Positions 7,768 through 17,047 are shown, numbered from the stretch's first letter. The stretch is DNA of 64,000 nt from UBA6770 sp965660875 (GCA_965660875.1 CBFIBQ010000004.1:1-64000), one strand, 5' to 3'. A program made the numbers and translations. Notes: generated by a model not told the origin, from the letters alone.

Positions 7768-9736
7768 TTTTAACGAACTTAAAAGTACCAATATTTTGTT
7801 TGTTTTGTACAGTTATAAAATACACACCTTGGTTGAGGTTTGAGATTGAAATTTGTTTTTCTTCATTTCCGGAAGTGCTTTCCAACACCACTTTACCCGT
7901 AAGGTCGGTTATGGTTATGCTTCTTTGGGCAGAAGAATTAAACTTCAAGTTTAATATACTAGTGGCAGGGTTAGGGGCTAGATGCACTGTTTGTCTATCC
8001 GCGGTTTCAATGTTGAGGGTTCCGCATTGTATAGGTTGACCTACACCTACTGCCGCCCAAGCATTAGCACAATAATAATGTTCTATAGAGCAGGCACCGT
8101 AAAGCTTTATCGCCATAGTAATTGCACCTTGTGCTGCATCGGCATATTGAGCTCCAGATTGTAACACAGTAGTCATATTTAAGTAGGCAATATTTGCTGC
8201 TTTATCTAAGCCAATGCCTTGTATATTGTAGTTAAATCCGTTATCATTTACCCCACTGCCGCCGTTGGCGAGTAAATAAAACCAATGATTTTGTACTCCA
8301 TTGTTTACATGCACACCACCTCTATCGCAATTGCCAAACTCCCAATAGGTGCTTTCGTAAGTATCGGGCTGGCCTACTAGTCTATTATTACAGTTTCCAC
8401 CCTGAAAATGATATCCCATGCTATTTGGGACATCCAAACTGCGTTCAAACTCGGGATCAACATTTGCGTCTTCGCCGATATGCCAATCGTTGAGAGTGCC
8501 TTCTGTTCTGCGTTCTATCATGATTCCAAAAATGTCTGAAAAGGACTCGCCCAAGGCACCAGATTCGTACGAATTTTTAAGTGCAGCGCTATGCGCTATT
8601 ATTGCGTGGGTGTATTCATGGCCAATTATGTCTAGAGAGGATAAGTAGTTGTCATTATAATTTCCTACCCACATAATATCGCTTGGGTTAACTTTTTTAG
8701 TAAGCATGTAAGTTCCTTCTGTTGGTTCCTTATTATCGTAGTCTACATGAATTTCTAATAGTTTACCAAGATAATTGCTGCCTTTAATACCATATTCACT
8801 GTAAAAATAATCCCACGCTTCACCTGCCCACCAATGTACATCAGTATAGGGCTGTTGGGAATCGCCCCAGTTATCATCGTCATCTTTTACATCTACAGAC
8901 TCCTTAAAAATACCATCTTTATATCTTCTTGTATGAAAATTATGTCCGTTGGTATTCGCTTTTAAAATGTGCTTTTGTGTAAACCCACCTTTCCATTGGG
9001 TATCTATAGTTTGTGTTCCGTGGTGCGAGGTGATGGCGGGGCCATCGTAAAAGCGGTCATCGTCTGTTCTGTAGATAGTATTATCATTCACGTTTACGTA
9101 AAAGGTTTTGTCAAAAGATGGGGCTAAACATTTTATACTAAACGCATAACAGAGTTGGTAGCGCGATGCTGGAATATCGTAGGATAAATTGGCATAATTA
9201 TCCAGCGTCCATATCAGACTGCCAGTTGGGTAGTACGTTGCATTAGAGTCCCCTGTTAGTAGTTTTAATTCGTTTTCTGTGGCGGAGTCTTGCCAAGCAA
9301 AAGTATGTTCCGGCATGGTAGCTAACAATGCGTTCAACGCAGCATCTTCATTTGTTACCTCGGGCACTTCTTGATTAATATCTTGCACCACTTTACCATT
9401 GGCAAAACTGAGGTAGCCTGTTTCATCCGCGTGTTCAGTAAACTCAGCAGCTTCTACTTCTATTCCCTTATAGTACTGTTGATATCTATAGTGTTCCATG
9501 TCCAACGCTGAGTTGTACTCCTGTTTTTTAAGCTCCATGGTGTTTTCTGCTCCGTTAAAGAAAAATTCTTCATAAATGGTAAACGGTTCTCCTGGTTGTA
9601 ATGCGTTGGGCTTAAAATAAATAAAGCCAGCTGGGTGGTATTGGTCTATTAGAGCATTGAAGAGGGAGTCTTCTTGGGCATTAAGGATTGTAATTGGTAA
9701 TAGGAATACTGTTAGAATTAGCGTTTTTGTTTTCAT
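7760..9736 (-). CDS. thermolysin-like M4 metalloprotease with T9SS sorting domain
   Basis: The ATG at 9736 begins the signal peptide (ending ILNAQ); the precursor is 658 residues. An FTP/PepSY-like propeptide region (about 40-215) precedes the catalytic domain. The zinc site is complete: His373, Glu374 and His377 in HEYTHA, and Glu397 in GESFSD. The later motif VHVNNGVQNHWFY carries the catalytic-domain His of M4 enzymes. The C-terminus is a T9SS sorting domain (LAPNPATS ... GVYFITVQ ... KFVKNE). It is a secreted neutral protease, probably activated by removal of the propeptide. Confidence 0.94.
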   Translation of the reverse strand: MKTKTLILTVFLLPITILNAQEDSLFNALIDQYHPAGFIYFKPNALQPGEPFTIYEEFFFNGAENTMELKKQEYNSALDMEHYRYQQYYKGIEVEAAEFTEHADETGYLSFANGKVVQDINQEVPEVTNEDAALNALLATMPEHTFAWQDSATENELKLLTGDSNATYYPTGSLIWTLDNYANLSYDIPASRYQLCYAFSIKCLAPSFDKTFYVNVNDNTIYRTDDDRFYDGPAITSHHGTQTIDTQWKGGFTQKHILKANTNGHNFHTRRYKDGIFKESVDVKDDDDNWGDSQQPYTDVHWWAGEAWDYFYSEYGIKGSNYLGKLLEIHVDYDNKEPTEGTYMLTKKVNPSDIMWVGNYNDNYLSSLDIIGHEYTHAIIAHSAALKNSYESGALGESFSDIFGIMIERRTEGTLNDWHIGEDANVDPEFERSLDVPNSMGYHFQGGNCNNRLVGQPDTYESTYWEFGNCDRGGVHVNNGVQNHWFYLLANGGSGVNDNGFNYNIQGIGLDKAANIAYLNMTTVLQSGAQYADAAQGAITMAIKLYGACSIEHYYCANAWAAVGVGQPIQCGTLNIETADRQTVHLAPNPATSILNLKFNSSAQRSITITDLTGKVVLESTSGNEEKQISISNLNQGVYFITVQNKQNIGTFKFVKNE

Positions 9737-9869
9737 TTTATTGATTTTTAAAGTGTACACCTAAATTACAAATAATGTTAAACGCCATATTACCGTATAA
9801 GTGTTTTATATGCCTAGATTTGGTTAATATTGCCCTTTATTAGGTACGCTTTAACAACAAGTATTTTTT

Positions 9870-10229
9870 ATGGATGAAGAATTGAACATCGGCAGTAGTA
9901 TCCGCCATTTAAGAGAATTAAAAAAACTAACTCCTCAAGAGGTTGCTAGCGGATTGAACATGAGTTTAAGTGGATATAGAAAAATAGAACGCAACGAAAC
10001 CGATTTGACCCTTAAAAGGGTGTATGAAATAGCTAAAATATTAGAGGTTGAGATTTCTCAAATTCTAAACTTTAAAGCCAGTCATATTTTTAACATTACC
10101 AATAATAAGAGTCAGGGGTCTGGTTATATAGAAAATCAAGAAAACCATAGCGACGTAGCACCTTACCAAAAAATGATAGCACATTTAGAAGAAGAGATTG
10201 TTTTTTTGCGAGGGCAACTATCCAAATAA
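9870..10229 (+). CDS. XRE-family helix-turn-helix regulator
   Basis: This 119-residue protein has an N-terminal HTH_3 domain (about 8-65: IRHLRELKKLTPQEVASGL, SLSGYRKIERNETDLTL) and a C-terminal region ending in a coiled-coil-like helix (YQKMIAHLEEEIVFLRGQL) suited to dimerisation. It reads away from the M4 protease gene across a 133-bp intergenic region holding the small palindrome GTGTACAC at 9753-9760. It may control itself or that protease, but no clear operator pair is visible. Confidence 0.85.
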   Translation: MDEELNIGSSIRHLRELKKLTPQEVASGLNMSLSGYRKIERNETDLTLKRVYEIAKILEVEISQILNFKASHIFNITNNKSQGSGYIENQENHSDVAPYQKMIAHLEEEIVFLRGQLSK

Positions 10230-10271
10230 GGTTTAGGTAAAGAAATCAATATACAGTCGGTATTGTTGGTG

Positions 10272-10279
10272 TAATTTTG
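10272..10279 (+). promoter_or_regulatory. -7 promoter box of trpS
   Basis: Exact TAnnTTTG match (TAATTTTG), ending 17 bp upstream of the ATG. Confidence 0.5.
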
Positions 10280-10295
10280 CCACCAAACAAAAACA

Positions 10296-11273
10296 ATGGC
10301 AAGAATACTTACTGGAATACAAAGCACAGGAACACCGCATTTAGGAAACATTCTAGGGGCAATTGCACCTGCTATTGCTATGGCGAACAACCCTGAAAAC
10401 GAATCCTATTTATTCATTGCGGACCTGCATTCGCTTACCCAAATAAAAAATGGTGAGGAATTAAGCACTAACACTTATAGCGTTGCGGCTACTTGGTTAG
10501 CTTTTGGGTTAGATACGGATAAAACCGTCTTCTACAGACAAAGCGACGTGCCAGAAACTGCTGAGCTTTCATGGTATTTAAGTTGCTATTACCCCTATCA
10601 GCGACTTACTCTTGCTCATTCGTTCAAGGATAAAGCAGATCGACTTTCAGACGTTAACGCTGGGTTATTTACATATCCAATGCTTATGGCGGCTGACATC
10701 TTGTTGTACGATATTGATTATGTTCCAGTAGGAAAAGATCAGTTGCAACACTTAGAAATGACACGCGATGTTGCCAATCGATTCAACCATCAGCAGGGCG
10801 ATACATTTGTGATTCCAAAAGACCTCGTGCAAGAAGACACTAAGTTGATCCCTGGAAGAGATGGCAATAAAATGAGTAAGTCGAGAGACAACACGATTGA
10901 CATTTTTCTTCCAGAAAAAAAGCTAAAAAAGCAGGTCAATTCCATAGTTACAGATTCTACTCCGCTTGAGGAACCTAAAAACCCCGATACATGCAATGCC
11001 TTTGCTTTGTATAAGCTGTTAGCTTCCGATTCGCAAACCGAAGAATTAAGAAAGAAGTATGAAAACGGTGGTTACGGTTATGGTCACGTAAAGCGAGATA
11101 TTTTCGAATTAATACTTGATCGTTTCTCCGAGGAAAGAGCACGGTACAATCATTATATGGAAAACCGAAGTGCGATTGACGCGGTGTTGAAAGAAGGGGC
11201 AAAAAAGGCGCGGAAAACGGCTCGCGAGGTTCTTAACAGAGTTCGAGAAAAAAGTGGTTATTTACCGCTGTAG
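10296..11273 (+). CDS. trpS: tryptophan-tRNA ligase
   Basis: This class I aminoacyl-tRNA synthetase of 325 residues charges tRNA(Trp). The HIGH-like motif is HLGN (15-18), the second signature is KMSKS (192-196), and the TrpRS motifs PMLMAADILLYD and VPVGKDQLQHLEMTRD are present. Length and order are normal for bacterial TrpRS. The last 16 bp overlap the convergent PKD lipoprotein gene. It is monocistronic, with a promoter box just upstream. Confidence 0.97.
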   Translation: MARILTGIQSTGTPHLGNILGAIAPAIAMANNPENESYLFIADLHSLTQIKNGEELSTNTYSVAATWLAFGLDTDKTVFYRQSDVPETAELSWYLSCYYPYQRLTLAHSFKDKADRLSDVNAGLFTYPMLMAADILLYDIDYVPVGKDQLQHLEMTRDVANRFNHQQGDTFVIPKDLVQEDTKLIPGRDGNKMSKSRDNTIDIFLPEKKLKKQVNSIVTDSTPLEEPKNPDTCNAFALYKLLASDSQTEELRKKYENGGYGYGHVKRDIFELILDRFSEERARYNHYMENRSAIDAVLKEGAKKARKTAREVLNRVREKSGYLPL

Positions 11274-12379
11274 GCAACAGCAAAAGAACCCGTAAGGTTT
11301 TCTATTGAAATGGTTTTACCGTCAATAGATTCTAAGGTCGTATTTGTAGAAAAGTCTATTTTCTTTGTTGGCAAGCCATTCTCATTTGCATCGTATTCGT
11401 GCACAGCGGTTACTTCAAATGCATTACCATTTGTACTGTTTGGTTGAGAGTAGTATTCGACTCCTGATGGATCGGTGTACTTGATATAAACTGTGCCCAA
11501 CTGCAACTCTCCGTTTGGATCTATTCGAGAACCACTATTGAATACATAATTTGCAGCACAAAATGCATATTCTTCCTTTAATACTAGGTTTTTGCAGCGT
11601 TGCGAGCGGTTTCCTTCTGAATCTGTAATTGTTAGACAAATTTTTTCGATACCTTTTTCTGGGTTAGATTGGTAATCAACATAAGGCGTACTTGCTGTAA
11701 AGCCGTCCTCAAATTCCCACAAATAATTTTGTGGTGCAACATCCTCTACTTCGGGCTTGAGTGCGAGCGATTGATTCGATTGGGTGATTCTAAAATCTGT
11801 ATTTACTGACGAATTTGTATACACTCTATTCTTTATTTCACTTTCACAACCTTTTGAGGTTTTTACCTTCAATTTTACGTCGTAATATTCTTTATCGCCA
11901 GTGTAAATATGTTTTGGGTTTTTTTCGGTGCTCGTAGTTCCATCACCAAAGTCCCAATTATAATCCACTTCAACTGCTTTACTAGTATAGGACTCTTCTG
12001 GGTTGAATGAAACTTCAACTTCATTTCCTGCATGCTCATTGGTAAATGATTTAAACCCGGTTTTTAGCACGGCTTCAGAGGCAATTTCTTCGACATTAGG
12101 CTGCTCTGCAGTGTATATTAGGACAAAAGACTCTGGACAATTTGCAGCACAGCCTTCGGTTTTTAATTCACCAATATATTGTCCAACAGAACTGTTAGAT
12201 GACTTATAACTACTGTACATGTAATAATCTTCGTCTCCGGCTACAATATTTACGTCACGCGCTCCAATCGTTCCAGAAATAAAGAACTCTGGTGTACCTT
12301 CAATTACAGGCTGCAATTCTTCTTTCTTACAACTTGAGAAGAAGATTATCAAAACCAATATGTTAGCTAAGGCTCTCAT
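11258..12379 (-). CDS. PKD-domain lipoprotein
   Basis: The 373-residue protein has a lipoprotein signal (FFSSC, Cys17) followed by two PKD-like Ig folds (YNWDFGDGTTSTEKNPKHIY near 140-160, and YLWEFEDGFTASTP near 220). The C-terminal part is of unknown type. PKD domains usually mediate protein or glycan contacts at the surface. It starts on the last base of the barrel/anti-sigma gene stop and is the third gene of the ECF sigma operon, so it is probably an envelope partner of that system. No catalytic motif is seen. Confidence 0.8.
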   Translation of the reverse strand: MRALANILVLIIFFSSCKKEELQPVIEGTPEFFISGTIGARDVNIVAGDEDYYMYSSYKSSNSSVGQYIGELKTEGCAANCPESFVLIYTAEQPNVEEIASEAVLKTGFKSFTNEHAGNEVEVSFNPEESYTSKAVEVDYNWDFGDGTTSTEKNPKHIYTGDKEYYDVKLKVKTSKGCESEIKNRVYTNSSVNTDFRITQSNQSLALKPEVEDVAPQNYLWEFEDGFTASTPYVDYQSNPEKGIEKICLTITDSEGNRSQRCKNLVLKEEYAFCAANYVFNSGSRIDPNGELQLGTVYIKYTDPSGVEYYSQPNSTNGNAFEVTAVHEYDANENGLPTKKIDFSTNTTLESIDGKTISIENLTGSFAVAYSGK

Positions 12380-13650
12380 TAGAATTTAAATGGAGTGTAT
12401 TTAAGAGTAACACGTACTTCCAGGTTATTGCTGTTATCAACAACATTAAAAGTTTGGTCGTTTGTGATGTCTAACAGCCCGTATTGAACCATACCACCAA
12501 TACTCAAATTATTTTGCAACTGATAATCGTAACCCAATCTAAGGTTTGCATCAAAATTGTTTAAGCCGTCTCTATAATTCCAGGTATTCTTTGATTCTTC
12601 TGAAGAGGCATATAGACTTTCCTCATTTTTGGTAGCTAATGAACTTCTTACACCTGCTAAGTATCCAATACTAGCACCTGCAATAATCGAATGCTTTCCT
12701 TTTATGTCGTAGCTTACTTCTAAAGGTAAATCTATGTAATGTAACCTGTCAAGCGCCAATGTTTCTGTGCGTTCTGTTTTTCCAAAACCGTAAGTTGTTT
12801 GTGTTCTGGATAACTCAACTCCTTTACCGGATTTGCTTCTGTAACTTAAACCAGTGGAAATGTTAAAGTTCTTTGCCACATTTACTGAATAGTAAAAACC
12901 CGCAGTGTATAGCAAGTTGCTAGCCGTAAGGCTTGGACTTGTTCCCAAACCGTTCTCTAACATCAAACCACCAAAAACAGATAGTGATTGGTTTAATGAT
13001 TTAGGTAAGTTTGAAGCATCAACAGGATCGAAACCTGCATCGGCAAAATCAACATCTATGTTGGTCAATGTTTTGGAATCAACGAGTTCAAGGGTCAGAT
13101 TTTCTCTAGAATTAAGTTGAGCAACTTCAGTAGACTCAGACACATCGGTAGGGTTGATATCCTTATTGGATTCAGGCAGTGCAAATGGCATATTATTAGA
13201 AACTGTTGCCCAATTTTCCTTGGTTTTTGTGTTTTTGGTTGCCGGATGATCGATTACAACCGCATTAGAAAAAGCTTCAGGTGTTTTTGTATCTGTAACC
13301 GTAAGCTGAGCCGGCTCAACGGTGATAATTTCTTTAGTTTGTTTTTGATTAGATGCAAGAACAGGCTGAGCATTGGCCTTTTCAATAGGCTGCTCCACCT
13401 TGGAGGCACCGGAAACTTGAGTGCTGATTTTGGCTAAATCAGTTGAATCTGTTATACTAGAGCTAGCGACAAAAAGTGTGCTTAAAAATAGTGCGGCTGC
13501 ACTTAATTTACCTACGCTCATCCAAGACATTTTATCCCGCTGATCGAGCATATCACTCATGTTTTCCCAAGCAGATTCGTTAAATGCATGAGGTGATGGA
13601 TTACTTAACCCATTTCTAAACAGCTTATCTATGTTGCTTTGATCTTTCAT
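12379..13650 (-). CDS. putative anti-sigma factor fused to an outer-membrane beta-barrel
   Basis: This 423-residue protein has three parts. Residues 1-45 are a short cytoplasmic helix region (FNESAWENMSDMLDQRDK) like those in Bacteroidota anti-sigma-like proteins. Residues 46-63 form one transmembrane helix. A long Thr/Glu/Pro-rich linker (about 64-215) leads to a PorT-like outer-membrane beta-barrel domain that ends in Phe (LKYTPFKF). Its start overlaps the ECF sigma gene by 4 bp. The natural reading is an anti-sigma factor that spans the envelope and reports on the outer membrane, but that role is inferred from architecture and position only. Confidence 0.72.
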   Translation of the reverse strand: MKDQSNIDKLFRNGLSNPSPHAFNESAWENMSDMLDQRDKMSWMSVGKLSAAALFLSTLFVASSSITDSTDLAKISTQVSGASKVEQPIEKANAQPVLASNQKQTKEIITVEPAQLTVTDTKTPEAFSNAVVIDHPATKNTKTKENWATVSNNMPFALPESNKDINPTDVSESTEVAQLNSRENLTLELVDSKTLTNIDVDFADAGFDPVDASNLPKSLNQSLSVFGGLMLENGLGTSPSLTASNLLYTAGFYYSVNVAKNFNISTGLSYRSKSGKGVELSRTQTTYGFGKTERTETLALDRLHYIDLPLEVSYDIKGKHSIIAGASIGYLAGVRSSLATKNEESLYASSEESKNTWNYRDGLNNFDANLRLGYDYQLQNNLSIGGMVQYGLLDITNDQTFNVVDNSNNLEVRVTLKYTPFKF

Positions 13651-14222
13651 AGATTTCCTGCATTGTAAGACTCTTGTTCAATAGACTGAGCAATAAGTTC
13701 CCTTAATTTTTTTCGAGCAAAAGATACGTGCCACTTAGATGTTCCGTCAGAAATTGAAAGCATTTTAGCGATTTCTTTATGCGCATAACCATCAATTGCA
13801 TACAACACAAACACCTTTTTACTTTCAGTCGGAAGTTTATCGATAAAACCCAGAAGTTCTTCTGCTTCAAATTCTAAATCAGCAGCGTTGTATTCCACCC
13901 ACTCATTTTCAGTTCCATCATTTTGGATGTCCTTGAACTGAATAATACTTTTTTCCTTATTGTGCTTTCTGTAGTCGTCAATTATAGTGTTGATCATGAT
14001 TCGACGAATCCAAGCTTCGAATGGCCTATCGCCTTTAAAGGTGGAAAGCTTTGTTACTATTTTCATGAATCCCTGATTCAACAAAAACTCTGCGTCTTCC
14101 TTGTTGTTTTCGTAACGTAGGCAAACACTTAGTAAAATGCTGTAGCATTGTTTATATAACTCAAACTGAGCCTTACGCTTATTGGCTATACAGCCTTCTA
14201 ATATGTCCTTATCTACTTCCAA
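13647..14222 (-). CDS. ECF-type RNA polymerase sigma-70 factor
   Basis: The 191-residue protein has region 2 (about 20-90: FELYKQCYSILLSVCLRYENNKEDAE, FEAWIRRIMINTIIDDYRK) and region 4 (about 125-180: LPTESKKVFVLYAIDGYAHKEIAKMLSISDGTSKWHVSFARKKLR, quoted here as separate helices). The start is TTG, as no ATG fits and the N-terminus aligns with the family. It is the first gene of a three-gene operon with the putative anti-sigma/barrel protein and the PKD lipoprotein, each overlapping the next. A promoter box lies 22 bp upstream. Its regulon is unknown. Confidence 0.9.
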   Translation of the reverse strand: MEVDKDILEGCIANKRKAQFELYKQCYSILLSVCLRYENNKEDAEFLLNQGFMKIVTKLSTFKGDRPFEAWIRRIMINTIIDDYRKHNKEKSIIQFKDIQNDGTENEWVEYNAADLEFEAEELLGFIDKLPTESKKVFVLYAIDGYAHKEIAKMLSISDGTSKWHVSFARKKLRELIAQSIEQESYNAGNL

Positions 14223-14243
14223 TGGGTTTTTCGCCGTTGTTTA

Positions 14244-14251
14244 CAAATATA
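14244..14251 (-). promoter_or_regulatory. -7 promoter box of the ECF sigma operon
   Basis: Exact TAnnTTTG match (TATATTTG), 22 bp upstream of the TTG start. This is the housekeeping consensus, so basal expression need not depend on the ECF factor itself. Confidence 0.45.
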
Positions 14252-14278
14252 AGCGCTTGATTAATATAATCTTAGGAT

Positions 14279-15271
14279 TTAATGCTCAATAATAATCGTC
14301 TGTTGATGAAGGGAATGTGCACCTCTTATAACTAAGACATAACAGCCATTTTTTAGTTCATCCACGGCCACACTTTGACTCCCAACTGCAAGGTCATTTT
14401 CTTGCACCAATACACCTGAAAGGTCGTAAAACAAAGCCTTAGCTTCACGTTCGCCACTTTCAATAGTTAATTTATTTCGAGCTGGAATGGGGTATACTGA
14501 AGGTGTTGACAGCGTTTCATCATTTACGCTAAGTGCGTAGTTTTCTGCAAAAGACTTTGTTGATGTTACCCAGAAAATCAACGCGTTTTCTGATTTAGCT
14601 GGATTTAAAATTATACTTTTTGATGTTTTTCCTGGAGAATTGATTATAAATCGCAAATCTTTATTCGGAAGGTTATCGAAACGGAATTCACCCGATTGAT
14701 TGGAGTTTTGGATGGATAATAATTCTTGCTTTATGTTGAATACCAATACTCGCTGATTAACGACGGGATCTCCCTCGTGGTAACCAGCAACGCCATCGCT
14801 AAATTTGATTTCACCAGAAATCGATTCACTGCCGGTATTGCTATTGATTGGAGTAAGGTTAATGTTTTTACCCGTTACACTGCCCTGCACAAAACACGCC
14901 TTGGATAGCGACCAAACGGCAGAATCACCAAAATAGGTAGGCGCAAAAAACTGCTTGGTGTTGTACGTCATTGGCTCTGCAAGGACGTAATAAGTACCCT
15001 GTTCCAAATTATCGATGATGTAATTACCCGTGCCACTTTCTGTTTGTGTAGCCTTTACGAACTGAAGTGTATGTGGACTAGATTCTTTAAAAAGAGAAAC
15101 CCAAATAGAATCTGCAGGGCTTCCATTTTTCAGTACCGTACCACTAATTTCAGCTTTGGTGGCTATTGCGGAACCCAAAAATCGAGATAGAGGTTCTTGC
15201 TCTCGAGTATTACTCTGAGCAAATAGCCCAAAAGAACAACAAACTACAATTAAGGTAAAAAGTGACTTCAT
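14279..15271 (-). CDS. secreted protein with Cna-B-like repeats and T9SS sorting domain
   Basis: This 330-residue precursor has a signal peptide (ending GLFAQ). Two regions read like carboxypeptidase-regulatory/Cna-B beta-sandwiches (EISGTVLKNGSPADSIWVSL and later ISGEIKFSDGVAGYHEG), each followed by a YIIDNLEQGTYYV or FRFDNLPNKDLRF type strand. The C-terminal 70 residues are a T9SS sorting domain (SVYPIPARNKLTI ... GCYVLVIRG). No enzyme motif is visible, so an adhesive or structural surface role is most likely. It is a single gene. Confidence 0.8.
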   Translation of the reverse strand: MKSLFTLIVVCCSFGLFAQSNTREQEPLSRFLGSAIATKAEISGTVLKNGSPADSIWVSLFKESSPHTLQFVKATQTESGTGNYIIDNLEQGTYYVLAEPMTYNTKQFFAPTYFGDSAVWSLSKACFVQGSVTGKNINLTPINSNTGSESISGEIKFSDGVAGYHEGDPVVNQRVLVFNIKQELLSIQNSNQSGEFRFDNLPNKDLRFIINSPGKTSKSIILNPAKSENALIFWVTSTKSFAENYALSVNDETLSTPSVYPIPARNKLTIESGEREAKALFYDLSGVLVQENDLAVGSQSVAVDELKNGCYVLVIRGAHSLHQQTIIIEH

Positions 15272-15307
15272 TATTAAAATAGACGTTAAACAGCAGCCAA
15301 ACGTTGG

Positions 15308-15850
15308 CTAGCTCTTACTTTTAGTTCTTTTTTTCTTGTAAAGGTAAACCGCCCCCCATAATAAAAAGGCAAATCCGAAAACACCAACTAGCCCCCAAAC
15401 CCAGCTTATTTGATCGCGTAAAATGATAATAAAAATAATAGCTATCAAGAAAACCGTAGCCAACTCGTTGAACAAGCGTAGTTGAGTACTGGATAACTCA
15501 AATTTGCCGAATTGAATTTGCTTGAACAAGCGATGGTTGTATAGGTGATACAGATATAAACCGAGCACAAAAGACAACTTCAAGTGCATAAAGGGCATGG
15601 ATAGGTAATTTGGGTTAGTATATAACATGAAGAGTGCAGTAATTAACACCAATATTGCCGAAGGCCAGGTAATACCGTACCATAGGCGTTTTTCCATTAT
15701 TTTGAATTGGGCAGATAAAATGTCTTTTTCGACGGCTTCTTTTTGTTGTGCTTCTGTATGATAAATAAACAGCCTAACGATATAAAACAACCCAGCAAAC
15801 CACGTTACAATGAAGATGAGGTGTAAAGCTTTTGCGTATAAAAAATACAT
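15308..15850 (-). CDS. hemJ: HemJ-type protoporphyrinogen oxidase / CopD-like membrane protein
   Basis: HemJ oxidises protoporphyrinogen IX to protoporphyrin IX in haem synthesis in bacteria lacking HemG or HemY. The ATG at 15850 gives 180 residues, the family length, with the typical start (MYFLYAKALHLIFIVTWFAG) including the conserved His near residue 8. The protein then has four to five transmembrane helices and the stretch HLKLSFVLGLYLYHLYNHR with further conserved His residues. An in-frame start 39 bp upstream would add a non-family extension. A near-consensus promoter box precedes it. Confidence 0.8.
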   Translation of the reverse strand: MYFLYAKALHLIFIVTWFAGLFYIVRLFIYHTEAQQKEAVEKDILSAQFKIMEKRLWYGITWPSAILVLITALFMLYTNPNYLSMPFMHLKLSFVLGLYLYHLYNHRLFKQIQFGKFELSSTQLRLFNELATVFLIAIIFIIILRDQISWVWGLVGVFGFAFLLWGAVYLYKKKRTKSKS

Positions 15851-15915
15851 ACGGTAATTTTTTGTAAAAGTAACTCGATTCAATAACATGGTTAAACCGG
15901 AAGTGTTCGATAATG

Positions 15916-15923
15916 TAGATTTG
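15916..15923 (+). promoter_or_regulatory. -7 promoter box of the thioesterase gene
   Basis: Exact TAnnTTTG match (TAGATTTG), 15 bp upstream of the ATG. Confidence 0.5.
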
Positions 15924-15937
15924 CAAAAAATCGAATT

Positions 15938-16450
15938 ATGAAAGTAAAAACGGCATCAGAGTCAAAGGCTACGTCAAGTAAGATTGTACTTCCAAACGAT
16001 ACGAATGTATTGGGGAATTTAATGGGTGGCCAACTTTTAAATTGGATGGATATAACATCTGCTATTGCAGCACATAGGCATTGTGGGCGAGTGGTTGTTA
16101 CTGCTGCGGTGAATAATGTTGCATTTAATCACCCCATTGGTTTGGGAGATATTGTAACGATTGAGGCTAAAGTATCCCGAGCATTTACCTCTTCAATGGA
16201 AGTTTTTATGGATGTTTTTGTTGAGCATCGTTTGACTGGAAAACGAATGAAATGCAATGAAGCCATCTACACTTTTGTTGCAGTTGATCAGAATGGAATG
16301 GCTATTGAAGTTCCCGAATTAAAACCTGAAACTTCTGAAGAGATAAAGCGATACGATGGGGCATTAAGAAGAAGGCAGCTGAGTTTAATTCTTGCCGGTA
16401 AACTTGAAGCAAAAAAAGCAACTGAACTGAAGGCCTTATTCGAAAGCTAG
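15938..16450 (+). CDS. acyl-CoA thioesterase, hotdog fold (YciA/BACH type)
   Basis: The 170-residue protein hydrolyses acyl-CoA thioesters by family assignment. Seen are the catalytic-side motif NDTNVLGNLMGGQLLNWMD, where the Asn and Asp positions match YciA-type enzymes, then AFNHPIGLGDIVTIEAKV and the strand MKCNEAIYTFVAVD. A C-terminal helical extension follows. The chain length preferred cannot be told from the sequence. It ends 1 bp from the convergent DUF5684-like gene. Confidence 0.88.
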   Translation: MKVKTASESKATSSKIVLPNDTNVLGNLMGGQLLNWMDITSAIAAHRHCGRVVVTAAVNNVAFNHPIGLGDIVTIEAKVSRAFTSSMEVFMDVFVEHRLTGKRMKCNEAIYTFVAVDQNGMAIEVPELKPETSEEIKRYDGALRRRQLSLILAGKLEAKKATELKALFES

Positions 16451-16451
16451 G

Positions 16452-16958
16452 TTATGCAGCCTCTGTTTGGGTTGTATTGCCATACAGCGGGCCTTGGTAT
16501 TCAGTATCGCCCGACATACCTAAATACATAACGTAAAAGCCGTTGAATAAAATCACGAGTATGTAGTCTACAATGCTATTCTTACCAAAGCTTTTGCACA
16601 ATTCGATATATAGTGTTATGGTGAAAATCAGGAATACCGATAGCATACTCAACAAGGCAATATTAGCTCCCATCGAAACGTCACCCGTATATACAATATA
16701 AGCAATAATAGGCGGCGGAATCATAAATACAACGGCTTGCCAAGCAGGCCGGCCAACTATTTTAAGGAATACAATTACATTCCAGACAGGAACGATGGAA
16801 GCCACTCCAGGAAGGTCGCACTTATAGTACAACACCCACTGTCCTAAAATACCAAATGCTGCCAGCAAAGCAACTATTACATACATGAATTCGTTTTGGG
16901 CGGCTGTTTCGATAACAAACTGGAAGGGAAGCTTTAATGCGTTGTGAATTGTTTCCAT
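16452..16958 (-). CDS. DUF5684-like small membrane protein
   Basis: The ATG at 16958 gives 168 residues (METIHNALKLPFQF); an upstream in-frame start would read through the palindromic site. The protein has four hydrophobic helices and the characteristic stretch LPGVASIVPVWNVIVFLKIVG followed by PAWQAV, which resembles the membrane segment found in DUF5684 proteins and in the N-terminus of some Bacteroidota signal peptidases. No catalytic residues are seen. Its function is unknown. Confidence 0.65.
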   Translation of the reverse strand: METIHNALKLPFQFVIETAAQNEFMYVIVALLAAFGILGQWVLYYKCDLPGVASIVPVWNVIVFLKIVGRPAWQAVVFMIPPPIIAYIVYTGDVSMGANIALLSMLSVFLIFTITLYIELCKSFGKNSIVDYILVILFNGFYVMYLGMSGDTEYQGPLYGNTTQTEAA

Positions 16959-16962
16959 AAAA

Positions 16963-16982
16963 TACAGTTTAAAATTACTGTA
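16963..16982. promoter_or_regulatory. 20-bp inverted repeat, candidate operator
   Basis: Perfect 6-bp arms TACAGT and ACTGTA are separated by 8 AT-only bases, and the dyad lies 5 bp upstream of the DUF5684-like ATG. The spacing and position fit a dimeric repressor site; a weak hairpin in the leader is the alternative. Confidence 0.35.
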
Positions 16983-17047
16983 TAAATTTATGAAAATTAA
17001 CAGAATAAGTTTGAATGAGGAGACCTCAATCAAAAATCAAAGAATAA

